From Bacteroidota bacterium (lineage in GTDB: Bacteria > Bacteroidota > Bacteroidia > Chitinophagales > JADIYW01): a DNA stretch of 64,000 nucleotides. The notes beneath the pieces are model-generated. The model saw only the letters and a list, made by a program, of their open reading frames with translations. It did not search any database and had not been told where the DNA came from. The position numbers and the translations under genes were made by a program. The DNA lies in the NCBI GenBank assembly GCA_016705125.1, contig JADIYW010000001.1, positions 146,501-210,500 on the forward strand, in the 5' to 3' direction. Shown here piece by piece: positions 43,575-51,991 of the stretch (position 1 is the first letter of the stretch; every line of letters starts with the position of its first letter).

Positions 43575-46037
43575 TTAAGATCCGCAAGCCAAACATCCAT
43601 CTGGATCGTCTAATGAACAACTAATTTGTTGTTGCCCAGTATAGGTTGGTTTTTCTGCTGATTCAATATTGTTTTCTATATTTTCAAAAATCTCTGGTTG
43701 TATTTTAGCCATACTTAAGGCTTTTGCATCCATCATTATTTTGGCATTTTCTCCTGCTCTTTTTGCTTTCGACATATCAACAGTAAATTTAATTGGGTCA
43801 ACCGCTGGTCGAGTCCTCAAATAATACATACCCGTTTTAAGTCCCTTTTCCCAAGCAAAAAAGTGCATTGATGATAATTTTCCGTAATTTACATCCTCCA
43901 TAAAGGCATTCAAACTTTGACTTTGATCTATATATGCTCCTCTATCGGCCGACATTTCAATTAAAGTTTTTTGTTTTATTTCCCATGCTGTTTTATACAA
44001 CTCTTTTATGTCTTCAGGAATTCCTTCTATTGCCTGAATAGAACCATTGTTTGCAATCAATGCATTTTTCATGTCATCACTCCAAAGTCCTAAATCATTT
44101 AAATCTTTTAGTAAGTGCTTGTTTACAATAACAAAATCACCACTTAAAACCCTTCTTGAATAAATATTTGAAGTATAAGGTTCAAAACATTCGTTATTTC
44201 CTAATATTTGTGAGGTAGATGCTGTTGGCATGGGAGCTACTAACAAACTATTTCTAACACCATATTGCTTAATTTCGGCTCGCAATGCATCCCAATCCCA
44301 TCTATTTGTTGGTTGTACGCCCCACATATCAAATTGAAAAATACCTTGACTAATCGGAGAACCAGGGTAAGTTTCATAATGTCCCAGATTTTTAGCTAGA
44401 TCTTTAGATGCACAAAGTGCTGCAAAATATATTGTTTCAAATATGTTTTTATTTAAAATTCTAGCTTCTTCGCTGTCAAACGGATGTCTAAGTAACAAAA
44501 ATGCATCAGCAAGACCTTGTACGCCTAAGCCAATTGGTCGATGACGCATATTTGAATTTCGAGCCTCAGGTACTGGATAATAGTTAATATCTATTACTTT
44601 ATTTAAATTTTTAGTAGCTATATAAGTAATATCATATAGTTTTTGGAAATCAAATGTTTTTTCCTCTGTGTCAACAAATTTACTTAAATTGATTGAAGCT
44701 AAATTACATACCGCCACTTCGTCCTTAGCTGTATACTCCATTATTTCGGTACATAAGTTACTCGATTTAATTACACCTAAGTTTTTTTGATTTGATTTTC
44801 TATTTACATGGTCTTTGTACAACATATATGGTGTTCCTGTTTCAATTTGAGAATCTAAAACGTGAAACCATAAGTCTTGTGCTTTTATCTTTTTTCTAGC
44901 TTTTCCTTCTTTTTCATATTGAGTATATAGCCTTTCAAATTCTTCGCCATAAGTATCGCATAACCCTGGTGCTTCATTAGGACAGAATAATGACCATTCG
45001 CCATTTTCTTTTACTCTTTTCATAAATAAATCTGGAATCCAAAGTGCAAAGAATAAATCTCTTGCTCTTAACTCGTCTTTTCCATGTGGCTTTCTTAATT
45101 CCAAAAATTCAAAAATATCTGAATGCCATGGTTCTAGATAAATTGCAAAAGCACCCTTTCTTTTTCCTCCACCTTGGTCTACGTATCTTGCAGTATCATT
45201 AAAAACTTTCAACATTGGTACAATCCCATTTGATGTGCCATTTGTTCCTTTTATATAACTACCTGTAGCTCTGATATTGTGTATGCTCAATCCAATTCCA
45301 CCTGCAGATTGAGAAATTTCTGCGCATTGCTTTAGTGTATTGAAAATACCATCAATGCTATCTTCTTGCATTGTCAATAAGAAACAAGAAGAAAGTTGGG
45401 GTTTTGGCGTTCCAGCATTAAACAAAGTAGGCGTTGCATGAATAAACCATTTTTCAGACATTAAATTGTAGGTTTCAATGGCTGCATCAATATCTTCTCT
45501 ATGGATTCCTATGGCAACTCGCATTAAAAGGTGTTGAGGTCTTTCAACAATTGCACCATTTGCTCTTAATAAATAAGAACGCTCTAAGGTTTTAAATCCA
45601 AAATAATCGTAATTAAAGTCACGATGATGAATAACTGCTGCATCTAGCCTACCTTTATTTTCTTGAATTATTTCATATATATCATCTGCAATCATATTGG
45701 CCCTTTGTCCTGTTTTGGGATCGATATAATTGTATAAAATAGAAATCGTTCTAGAAAATAATTTTGAGGTGCTTTTATGCAAGTTAGAAACAGCAATTCT
45801 AGCTGCAAGTATTGCAAAATCTGGATGTATTACTGCCATAGAAGCAGCAGTTTCTGCTGCTAAATTATCCAATTCCATTGTTGTTACTCCTTCATATAAT
45901 CCTTGGATTACATTTTGAGCTACTTTAAATGGCTTTATATATGTGCTATTTAAGCCATAACACATTTGACTAATTCTTGCTGTAATTTTGTCAAAATGTA
46001 CAGGTTCTTTTTCCCCATTTCTTTTTATAACGTACAT
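43575..46037 (-). CDS. nrdA: Ribonucleoside-diphosphate reductase alpha subunit (class Ia)
   Basis: Catalytic subunit reducing ribonucleoside diphosphates to deoxyribonucleotides. The 820-residue protein has an N-terminal ATP-cone (about 1-95, YVIKRNGEKEPVHFDKI) for allosteric activity control and the active-site cysteines in LSSCFLLTM and in the NLCTEIMEYT / VCNLASINL region. Further landmarks are GGGKRKGAFAIYLEPWH and PMPTASTSQILGNNECFEPYTSN, and a C-terminal CLACGS redox pair. It follows nrdB after 22 bases and ends at a clear terminator. Confidence 0.97.
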   Translation of the reverse strand: MYVIKRNGEKEPVHFDKITARISQMCYGLNSTYIKPFKVAQNVIQGLYEGVTTMELDNLAAETAASMAVIHPDFAILAARIAVSNLHKSTSKLFSRTISILYNYIDPKTGQRANMIADDIYEIIQENKGRLDAAVIHHRDFNYDYFGFKTLERSYLLRANGAIVERPQHLLMRVAIGIHREDIDAAIETYNLMSEKWFIHATPTLFNAGTPKPQLSSCFLLTMQEDSIDGIFNTLKQCAEISQSAGGIGLSIHNIRATGSYIKGTNGTSNGIVPMLKVFNDTARYVDQGGGKRKGAFAIYLEPWHSDIFEFLELRKPHGKDELRARDLFFALWIPDLFMKRVKENGEWSLFCPNEAPGLCDTYGEEFERLYTQYEKEGKARKKIKAQDLWFHVLDSQIETGTPYMLYKDHVNRKSNQKNLGVIKSSNLCTEIMEYTAKDEVAVCNLASINLSKFVDTEEKTFDFQKLYDITYIATKNLNKVIDINYYPVPEARNSNMRHRPIGLGVQGLADAFLLLRHPFDSEEARILNKNIFETIYFAALCASKDLAKNLGHYETYPGSPISQGIFQFDMWGVQPTNRWDWDALRAEIKQYGVRNSLLVAPMPTASTSQILGNNECFEPYTSNIYSRRVLSGDFVIVNKHLLKDLNDLGLWSDDMKNALIANNGSIQAIEGIPEDIKELYKTAWEIKQKTLIEMSADRGAYIDQSQSLNAFMEDVNYGKLSSMHFFAWEKGLKTGMYYLRTRPAVDPIKFTVDMSKAKRAGENAKIMMDAKALSMAKIQPEIFENIENNIESAEKPTYTGQQQISCSLDDPDGCLACGS

Positions 46038-46059
46038 ATTTCTTGCTTTTTTTTAATTT

Positions 46060-47058
46060 TTAAAAATCGTGATCCATTGAAAATCTTTGATCTTCTTGCT
46101 TCAAACCAACGCCTGCTTTTTTATATTCTGATGTTCTTTTTTCAAAGAAATTAGTTTTGCCTTGTAATGAAATTAATTCCATCCAGGGAAATGGGTTTTC
46201 TGATTGGTAAAATTTGTTATATCCTAGAGATAATAATAACCTGTCGGCTACAAATTCAATATATTGATTCATTAATTCTGCATTCATCCCAATTAATGAA
46301 ACAGGTAAAGCATCGTTTACAAATTCAATTTCACATGCAACTGCATCACAAATAATTGACCTTACTTCTTCTTCTGGTAATTTATAAGTTAGCATAGAAT
46401 ATAGCAAGCAAGCAAAATCGCAATGTAAACCTTCATCTCTGCTAATAAATTGGTTAGACAAAGCTAAACCAGGCATTAATCCTCTCTTTTTTAACCAAAA
46501 AATAGAACAAAAGCTACCGCTAAAGAATATACCCTCTACTGCAGCAAAAGCAATCAAACGATGTGCAAAGCTTGGCGATTTTTCTATCCAATTCATTGCC
46601 CATTCTGCTTTCTTTTTTACGCATGGCAATGTTTCAATTGCATTGAACAGTCTATCTTTTTCTGCAGGTTCTTTTATATAAGTGTCAATTAAGAGGCTAT
46701 AGGTTTCAGCATGTATGTTTTCCATTGCTACTTGAAATCCATAAAAACAACGTGCCTCAGGAATCGTAATTTCTTGCATAAAATTAACAACCAAATTCTC
46801 GTTTACGATTCCATCACTTGCTGCAAAAAATGCCAATACATGCTTAATAAAATGTCTCTCGTTGTCGGTTAATTTATTCCAATGAGCTATGTCCTCATTT
46901 AAATCTATTTCCTCAGCTACCCAAAAACAGTTTACAGCATCTTTGTACATTTTCCAAATCTCATTATGTTTGATTGGAAACAATACAAACCTATTATCTG
47001 CCTCTTGTAAAATAGGCTCTAATAAATCTGTTGCAATTTTTTGTTTTATCTCTGACAT
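46060..47058 (-). CDS. nrdB: Ribonucleoside-diphosphate reductase beta subunit
   Basis: Radical-generating subunit of class I ribonucleotide reductase, 332 residues. The metal ligands are in the first helix pair (MENIHAETYSLL, with the radical Tyr position in ETY) and in RDEGLHCDFACLL. The protein ends in a flexible acidic tail (QRFSMDHDF) that should dock on NrdA. As in many Bacteroidota it precedes nrdA. The upstream 259-base region (47059-47317) carries repeats that may be regulatory. Confidence 0.96.
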   Translation of the reverse strand: MSEIKQKIATDLLEPILQEADNRFVLFPIKHNEIWKMYKDAVNCFWVAEEIDLNEDIAHWNKLTDNERHFIKHVLAFFAASDGIVNENLVVNFMQEITIPEARCFYGFQVAMENIHAETYSLLIDTYIKEPAEKDRLFNAIETLPCVKKKAEWAMNWIEKSPSFAHRLIAFAAVEGIFFSGSFCSIFWLKKRGLMPGLALSNQFISRDEGLHCDFACLLYSMLTYKLPEEEVRSIICDAVACEIEFVNDALPVSLIGMNAELMNQYIEFVADRLLLSLGYNKFYQSENPFPWMELISLQGKTNFFEKRTSEYKKAGVGLKQEDQRFSMDHDF

Positions 47059-47173
47059 ATCTTTTTGTTTTTTGTGAATTATTGTCCAAATTTTAAAATT
47101 GACCTTAATCCTTTAAAGAACGAGACTAAAACTACCTCAAGAATTACTAAATTTTTTCTGTATTTTTCCACAG

Positions 47174-47253
47174 ATGTTAACAGTCTAATGTTAACTTCCC
47201 TTAACTCTTTGATTTTGCTAGGTTTTATAAAGTACTGTTGACGCTTTATAAAA
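47174..47253 (-). promoter_or_regulatory. Repeat cluster upstream of nrdBA
   Basis: Inside the 259-base gap between dtd and nrdB, ATGTTAAC occurs twice (47174-47181 and 47188-47195), with a third TTAAC at 47201-47205. An inverted pair TTTTATAAAG (47223-47232) / CTTTATAAAA (47244-47253) is separated by 11 bases, placing the arms 21 bases centre to centre, two helical turns. Arrays on one face of the helix are typical operator geometry. The sequence does not match the NrdR box consensus well, so the regulator is unknown. No gene or RNA is evident in the rest of the gap. Confidence 0.4.
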
Positions 47254-47317
47254 TTTCCACATTTGACATTAAAAAATGTGTGTAATTTGTGAACAAACCT
47301 ATTGTATTATTCAATTT

Positions 47318-47770
47318 TTATTCAAGGTTTTGAGAATCAATTATAATTGTAACTGGTCCATCATTTTCTAATAAAATTTTCATGTCTGCTCCAAATATTC
47401 CTGTAGCAATTTTCTTTGATGTTTCCTTTTCCATTTTATCTATAAATAGTTGATATAAAGGAATTGCTTTTTCGGGTTTTGCTGCTAATAAAAAACTAGG
47501 TCTATTTCCCTTTTTTGTGCTTGCAAATAAGGTGAACTGACTTATAATTAATATTTCGCCATCTACATCACTTATTGATAAATTCATTTTTTCATTCTCA
47601 TCAGAAAAAATCCTTAGTCCTACAATTTTTTTTACTAACCAATCTAAATCTTTTTCGCTATCAGAAAAATGTATCCCCAAAAAAATTAATAGACCTTGGT
47701 TTATTTTAGATATGATTTTTTTATCTACTTCAACTGAGGCACTGTTCACCCTTTGAATAACAGCTCTCAT
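47318..47770 (-). CDS. dtd: D-aminoacyl-tRNA deacylase
   Basis: Hydrolyses D-aminoacyl-tRNAs (and Gly-tRNA-Ala), protecting translation. A 150-residue protein with normal family length: opening MRAVIQRVNSASVEVD, the active-site SQFTLFAS and the cross-subunit GPVTIIIDS near the C-terminus. Its start codon overlaps the rsgA stop by one base, so the two are translationally coupled. Confidence 0.97.
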   Translation of the reverse strand: MRAVIQRVNSASVEVDKKIISKINQGLLIFLGIHFSDSEKDLDWLVKKIVGLRIFSDENEKMNLSISDVDGEILIISQFTLFASTKKGNRPSFLLAAKPEKAIPLYQLFIDKMEKETSKKIATGIFGADMKILLENDGPVTIIIDSQNLE

Positions 47771-48711
47771 TAATTTATTTTGCGTTTGTATTGATTAATC
47801 GATTTTATTTCGTCTAAAATATTTAGGTAACTAAAATATCTTTCGTGAAAAATTTCTCCTTTTTTATAAGCATCCAAAACTGCACAATTGGGCTCATTTA
47901 GGTGGGTGCAATTGTTGTATTGACAATTGGGCATTCGATTGTAAATTTCTGGAAAATAACCTCCCAATTCTTCTGCTTGAAGTTGAGTAAGCGCAAATTC
48001 TTTTATGCCTGGCGTATCAATAATATTAGTATTATTGCTTAATTCATACATTGTTGCAAAAGTGGTGGTATGGGTTCCCTTCTCGTGCTTTTTTGAAATG
48101 ATTTTTGTGTCTATTTTTAGACTTGGAGATATCAAATTTAAAAAGGAGGATTTTCCAACGCCTGAATGTCCGGAAACCAAAACCGTTTTTCCTTCTATTT
48201 CTTGCATTAAAATGTCTATTCCTACATTTAGAGAAACAGAAATAGGAAAAATTTTGTAATTCAAGGAACCATAAACCATTTCTAATTCCTTTAGCCTAGC
48301 AATGTCCTTTTCGTTGTGTTGATCAATTTTATTAATTACAATTATTGTAGGAATATGGTAACAAGCTGCAGCAGTTAAAAATCGATCGATAAATCCAAAT
48401 GATGTCCTTGGTTTTGAAATGGTTACCATTAAAATGGCTAAATTGATATTAGAGGCAATTATATGGTCATGGTATTTTTGTCGCGGCGATTGTCTTATAA
48501 TATAATTCTCGCGAGGCAAAATTTCTGAAATCACGGTTTCGTTTAAGTTGTCTTCCTTTTCAATGGTTACCCAATCTCCAACTACTACTGGGTTGGTAAG
48601 TTGGTTATTGTTTAATCTAAGTTTTCCTCTTAGTCTACATTCCAAAAAATGACCGTTTTCACCTTTTACCGTATACCAACTTCCTGATGATCGATAAACT
48701 AAGGCTTTCAT
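47770..48711 (-). CDS. rsgA: Ribosome small subunit-dependent GTPase RsgA
   Basis: Late 30S ribosome maturation GTPase of 313 residues. The GTPase domain is circularly permuted as expected: G4 VINKIDQ precedes G1 SGHSGVGKSS and G3 DTPGIKEF. An N-terminal OB-fold (about 1-70) and a C-terminal zinc site (C-x-x-N-N-C-T-H ... NCAV) complete the family architecture. It overlaps the upstream GGGPS-like gene by 4 bases and dtd by 1 base, forming a tight three-gene operon. Confidence 0.97.
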   Translation of the reverse strand: MKALVYRSSGSWYTVKGENGHFLECRLRGKLRLNNNQLTNPVVVGDWVTIEKEDNLNETVISEILPRENYIIRQSPRQKYHDHIIASNINLAILMVTISKPRTSFGFIDRFLTAAACYHIPTIIVINKIDQHNEKDIARLKELEMVYGSLNYKIFPISVSLNVGIDILMQEIEGKTVLVSGHSGVGKSSFLNLISPSLKIDTKIISKKHEKGTHTTTFATMYELSNNTNIIDTPGIKEFALTQLQAEELGGYFPEIYNRMPNCQYNNCTHLNEPNCAVLDAYKKGEIFHERYFSYLNILDEIKSINQYKRKIN

Positions 48712-49472
48712 TTAATTAAATTATTGGAACGCTCAACAGATTTAATCGCTTCAGAAATACCTATTAATAGATTTGATTCCTTTTCAATTGCATTACCCAC
48801 AACCAAAATATCGGCCCCAGCTTGGGCGATTTTAAAAGCTATCTCAGGACTTGTTATTCCTCCACCAACAATAATTGGTGTATTAACTTGCGCTCTTACT
48901 TCTTTTATCATTGTTTCGCTAACAGGAAATTTGGCGCCACTTCCAGCTTCTAGATAAATGTTTTTTAATCCCAACATTTCGCCTGCAATACATGTCATTA
49001 CAGCAATTTCGGTTTTATTTGCAGGTATTGGTCTTGTGTTGCTAATATAGGTAACGGAAGTTTCGATTCCACCATCAATTAACACATAACCCGTGGGCAT
49101 TATTTCTAGTTTGCTATTTTTTAAATTTGCGGCCGCTTGTACATGATTGCCTATTAATAATTCTGGATTCCTTCCGCTAATAAGCGAAAGCAATAAAATA
49201 GCGTCGGCTTTGTTATAGACTTGCGTTTGTGCGCCTGGGAAAATAATTACAGGTATTTTGGTTTTACTTTTAAGATAGTCTATCGTTTTCTCTAAAGCAC
49301 CATTTACCAAAATGCTACCACCTACAAAAAAGTAGTCTATTACTGATTCATTCGATAATCTGATTATTTTATCTAAATGCTGTTCTGTCGCTTTATCAGG
49401 GTCAATTAAAATGGCAAATTTTTTTTGCTTTAATAAAACTGCCTCATTAAACTGTTGTTGAAATTTATTCAT
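48708..49472 (-). CDS. Geranylgeranylglyceryl/heptaprenylglyceryl phosphate synthase family protein
   Basis: TIM-barrel prenyltransferase of 254 residues that joins a polyprenyl diphosphate to glycerol-1-phosphate. Landmarks are ILIDPDKA near residue 21, VGGS, YVLIDGG, YLEAGSGA and PIIVGGGI, which form the phosphate-binding and substrate pocket. Group II members of this family occur in Bacteroidota, where the physiological product is still unsettled; the archaeal enzyme makes ether lipids. It is the first gene of the GGGPS-rsgA-dtd operon. Confidence 0.9.
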   Translation of the reverse strand: MNKFQQQFNEAVLLKQKKFAILIDPDKATEQHLDKIIRLSNESVIDYFFVGGSILVNGALEKTIDYLKSKTKIPVIIFPGAQTQVYNKADAILLLSLISGRNPELLIGNHVQAAANLKNSKLEIMPTGYVLIDGGIETSVTYISNTRPIPANKTEIAVMTCIAGEMLGLKNIYLEAGSGAKFPVSETMIKEVRAQVNTPIIVGGGITSPEIAFKIAQAGADILVVGNAIEKESNLLIGISEAIKSVERSNNLIK

Positions 49473-49578
49473 ACTTTATTAAAAAAACAAAAATGCATCT
49501 TTTTTTTTAAACCATCTAAATTATTGGTTCATTTTGCTCATTTTTGCTTTTACAAATCATCAAATACAAAATTTATTT

Positions 49579-50077
49579 ATGAAATCTAAAAATACATGGC
49601 ATTTTCTTTTTGAATTTTTGTCTATTTGTGTCACTTTGAGTTTGGCCTTTTTATTGATTTTTTATGTAAAACCTTTTTTAAGCGACAATTTCTTTCAAAT
49701 TCTTTTTGTTTTCCTGTTTTTTGCCATTTTTTATATCCAAAAGATTCTTTTTATAGACAAAGGGATTTTTTAATTTTTTCTGGGTTAAGGTGTTTTTCTT
49801 TTTAGCGAATTTGCCATTGTTTTTTTTCTTAATTAGAACTTTTCAATATAACATGCAAATTTTCGACGGTTATGCTTATAAAATCGAACCAAACGGAATT
49901 TCAGAAATATGGCCAGACATTAAATTAAATACTTTGTTTTATATAAAAAATTTATACGTTTTTGGAGGCTCATTTGCCATTATTGCTTTAGTGCTTTTAC
50001 AATTTAAAATAATTATTCAAATTTTTAAAAACCAACAAGTTCCTGTTGGTCTATTTGGAGGAAATAAGGTTCGTTAA
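49579..50077 (+). pseudogene. Small polytopic membrane protein, frameshifted at a T6 run
   Basis: Two frames, 49579-49773 and a continuation to 50077, appear to form one membrane protein of about 165 residues with four hydrophobic segments. The first frame stops immediately after a run of six T (49766-49771). Removing one T gives DKGIFNFFWVKVFFFLANLP and runs on without a stop to 50077. The second frame otherwise has only a GTG start (49790) in mid-helix, which is unlikely. The reading end NQQVPVGLFGGNKVR is convergent with the exonuclease gene (4-base overlap). I do not recognise the family. The reconstruction is well supported by frame continuity, but no paralogue is available here. Confidence 0.65.
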
Positions 50078-51363
50078 TAAACGAGCGTCTCTACATTTTT
50101 TTTCTTTTTGTTGTAGTAACTATTTATAAGGCGTTTTATTTCTTGTGTTTCTTGGTCTTTTTTTATGCAGTTTTTTAATTCTTGTATGTCATTTCCAATC
50201 AAATCAGGGTAAAAATACCCATAACCAACATAAATTCCATCTTCTATCATAATTGCTGAACGTTCATTACCCGATCTGCCTTCTTCAATCATAAAAAAAT
50301 TGGCTTTTGGATATTCAAAATGTTTGACAATCTTATTAATTATTATTTCGCTTTCCATGCTAATATTAGCAAAAACTGAAAATTTTTCAACCAAATTCTC
50401 TATCCCTTTTTCTGCTCTTTTTTTGGAAACAAAACGAATCAAAGGTTTTTCAATTTCATTTAATGCCTTCACAAGCAACTTACTTTTACCTTCTAATTCC
50501 TCCTTAAATATTCCATATTTGTACTTTGCTAACCCTTGATATTTATTGTATTTAGGATTTAATTTCCATATTTCACTTAATTCTATAAAACTAGAAATTA
50601 ATTCACTTCCAGTTAATTCATACGTAATATCAAATATTTCGGATTTCAATTCCCTAATTTCAGCCTTATTTTGTTTGTTTTCAAATAAGTTGATTATTTG
50701 TTCCTTTATGTTTTTTCCTCTACCAATAAAATTAACCGCACCCTCTTTATCGTGAAAATAAAACACCCCTAATTCTTCGGGCAAACCATCTACAATTGAT
50801 TTAGAAAGGTTTTCTGGTAGGCATGCAAGTAAAATTTCATCTGATACTATCCTTTTTATTAATTGGTCTTTATCCTTTGATATCAAATGCTCCAATAATA
50901 AAACTGTAGCCATTGTGTCTCCCAAAGCTCGGTGCCTGTTTTTTATTTCAATGCCTAAATCATTACACAAATTTCCGAGACTATATGATTTGTGATGAGG
51001 CAGCATTTTTTTTGATAAATTTACCGTACAAATTTGCTTTCGATTAAAAGACAAATTTATTCGTTTAAATTCAGACTTTAAAAACCCATAATCAAATTTA
51101 GCATTATGAGCCACAAATACCATATCCTTGGTTATTTCTAAAATCTTTGCACTTACTTGTTCAAAGGTTGGGGCACTTTCAACCATTTTATCGGTTATTC
51201 CGGTAAGTGTTATTACAAAAGGGGTAATTGGGGTTAAAGGATTTATTAATGTAGCAAATTGATCTACAACTTTTTTTCCATCATGAATTATTATTGCAAT
51301 TTCAATTATTCTATCCTTTTGAAAATTCCCTCCGGAAGACTCTATATCCACTATTGCAAACAT
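50074..51363 (-). CDS. DEDDh exonuclease fused to a GIY-YIG-like domain (DnaQ-Cho/UvrC type)
   Basis: A 429-residue protein with an N-terminal DnaQ-like 3'-5' exonuclease (about 1-165: IVDIESSG with Asp6 and Glu8, TGIT, HNAKFDYGFL, HRALGDTMAT) and, from about 195, a UvrC/Cho-like GIY-YIG nuclease region. In the latter the hallmark reads GVFYF...NFIGRG instead of GIY...YIG. A similar fusion is known from mycobacteria and other bacteria and is linked to DNA repair. The exonuclease motif residues look complete. In the second domain the first Tyr of the pair is Phe, so activity is uncertain. The C-terminal 160 residues are helical and unassigned. Confidence 0.87.
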   Translation of the reverse strand: MFAIVDIESSGGNFQKDRIIEIAIIIHDGKKVVDQFATLINPLTPITPFVITLTGITDKMVESAPTFEQVSAKILEITKDMVFVAHNAKFDYGFLKSEFKRINLSFNRKQICTVNLSKKMLPHHKSYSLGNLCNDLGIEIKNRHRALGDTMATVLLLEHLISKDKDQLIKRIVSDEILLACLPENLSKSIVDGLPEELGVFYFHDKEGAVNFIGRGKNIKEQIINLFENKQNKAEIRELKSEIFDITYELTGSELISSFIELSEIWKLNPKYNKYQGLAKYKYGIFKEELEGKSKLLVKALNEIEKPLIRFVSKKRAEKGIENLVEKFSVFANISMESEIIINKIVKHFEYPKANFFMIEEGRSGNERSAIMIEDGIYVGYGYFYPDLIGNDIQELKNCIKKDQETQEIKRLINSYYNKKKKNVETLVY

Positions 51364-51473
51364 GGATACAAATATACAACCAATTAAAAGGAATTTAAAA
51401 TTTATATAAAAAAAGCAATTTTCTTATCCGCCTAAAAACGAATTATACGTAAAGTATTTGTCTTTGAAATAAG

Positions 51474-51824
51474 TTATTTAACACTAATTCTACCAGTAGA
51501 AAGTATTTTGCCATTATCTACTAATTGGAAAAAATATAATCCTGGCAATAAATTCTCATTTATTATCTTGATTTCTTTAGTCCTGACAATATTTACTCTA
51601 AATACTTCTTTTCCAACAATATTATAAATCAAAAAAGAAACTTTTCCACCTTCTAAATCAACAGATTGGTCGATTTTTACGGTAGCCTCAGTTGACATTG
51701 GATTAGGAAACACCTTTACTAAAGTATTTAAATCTTTTCCAAAAGAAATTTCACTAGCTGTTGTCAGATTAAGACAAAAAAGAAATAAAAAAACACAAAT
51801 TATTCTTGTAAAAATTTTAACCAT
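51474..51824 (-). CDS. T9SS C-terminal sorting domain miniprotein
   Basis: A 116-residue protein made of a signal peptide (about 1-23) followed almost at once by a type A Por secretion C-terminal domain: VKVFPNPMSTEATVKI (37-52), VSFLIYNIVGKEVFR, LLPGLYFFQLVDNGKILSTGRISVK. Normally this domain is the tail of a much larger secreted protein. Here there is no cargo domain. The gap downstream (51364-51473) and upstream (51825-51991) shows no remnant I can detect. It may be a relic of a larger gene, or a genuine CTD-only protein. The gene has a clean ATG and stop and is not in an obvious operon. Confidence 0.82.
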   Translation of the reverse strand: MVKIFTRIICVFLFLFCLNLTTASEISFGKDLNTLVKVFPNPMSTEATVKIDQSVDLEGGKVSFLIYNIVGKEVFRVNIVRTKEIKIINENLLPGLYFFQLVDNGKILSTGRISVK

Positions 51825-51991
51825 TTATCTACTTTTAATTAAAAAAACTTCCCCTAATATTCAAAGATATACGTTTTATATAATATATGCAAATGTTTTC
51901 CACAATTTATCGCAGAAATGAACAAAAAAAATGAACTTTACACAATCTTCGAGCTTTTTTTACGTTATTTTGTCTTTTTAAAAAAAATTTC

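Noticed and set aside
43219..43620. Methylated-DNA cysteine methyltransferase reading from the longer start
   Set aside because: The acceptor motif is PAHR without Cys, and the extra N-terminal residues run through the nrdA terminator.
47059..47317. Cobalamin riboswitch or DnaA boxes upstream of nrdBA
   Set aside because: No B12 box or extended stem pattern is visible, and the TTTCCACA-like stretches do not match the DnaA box well enough to claim.
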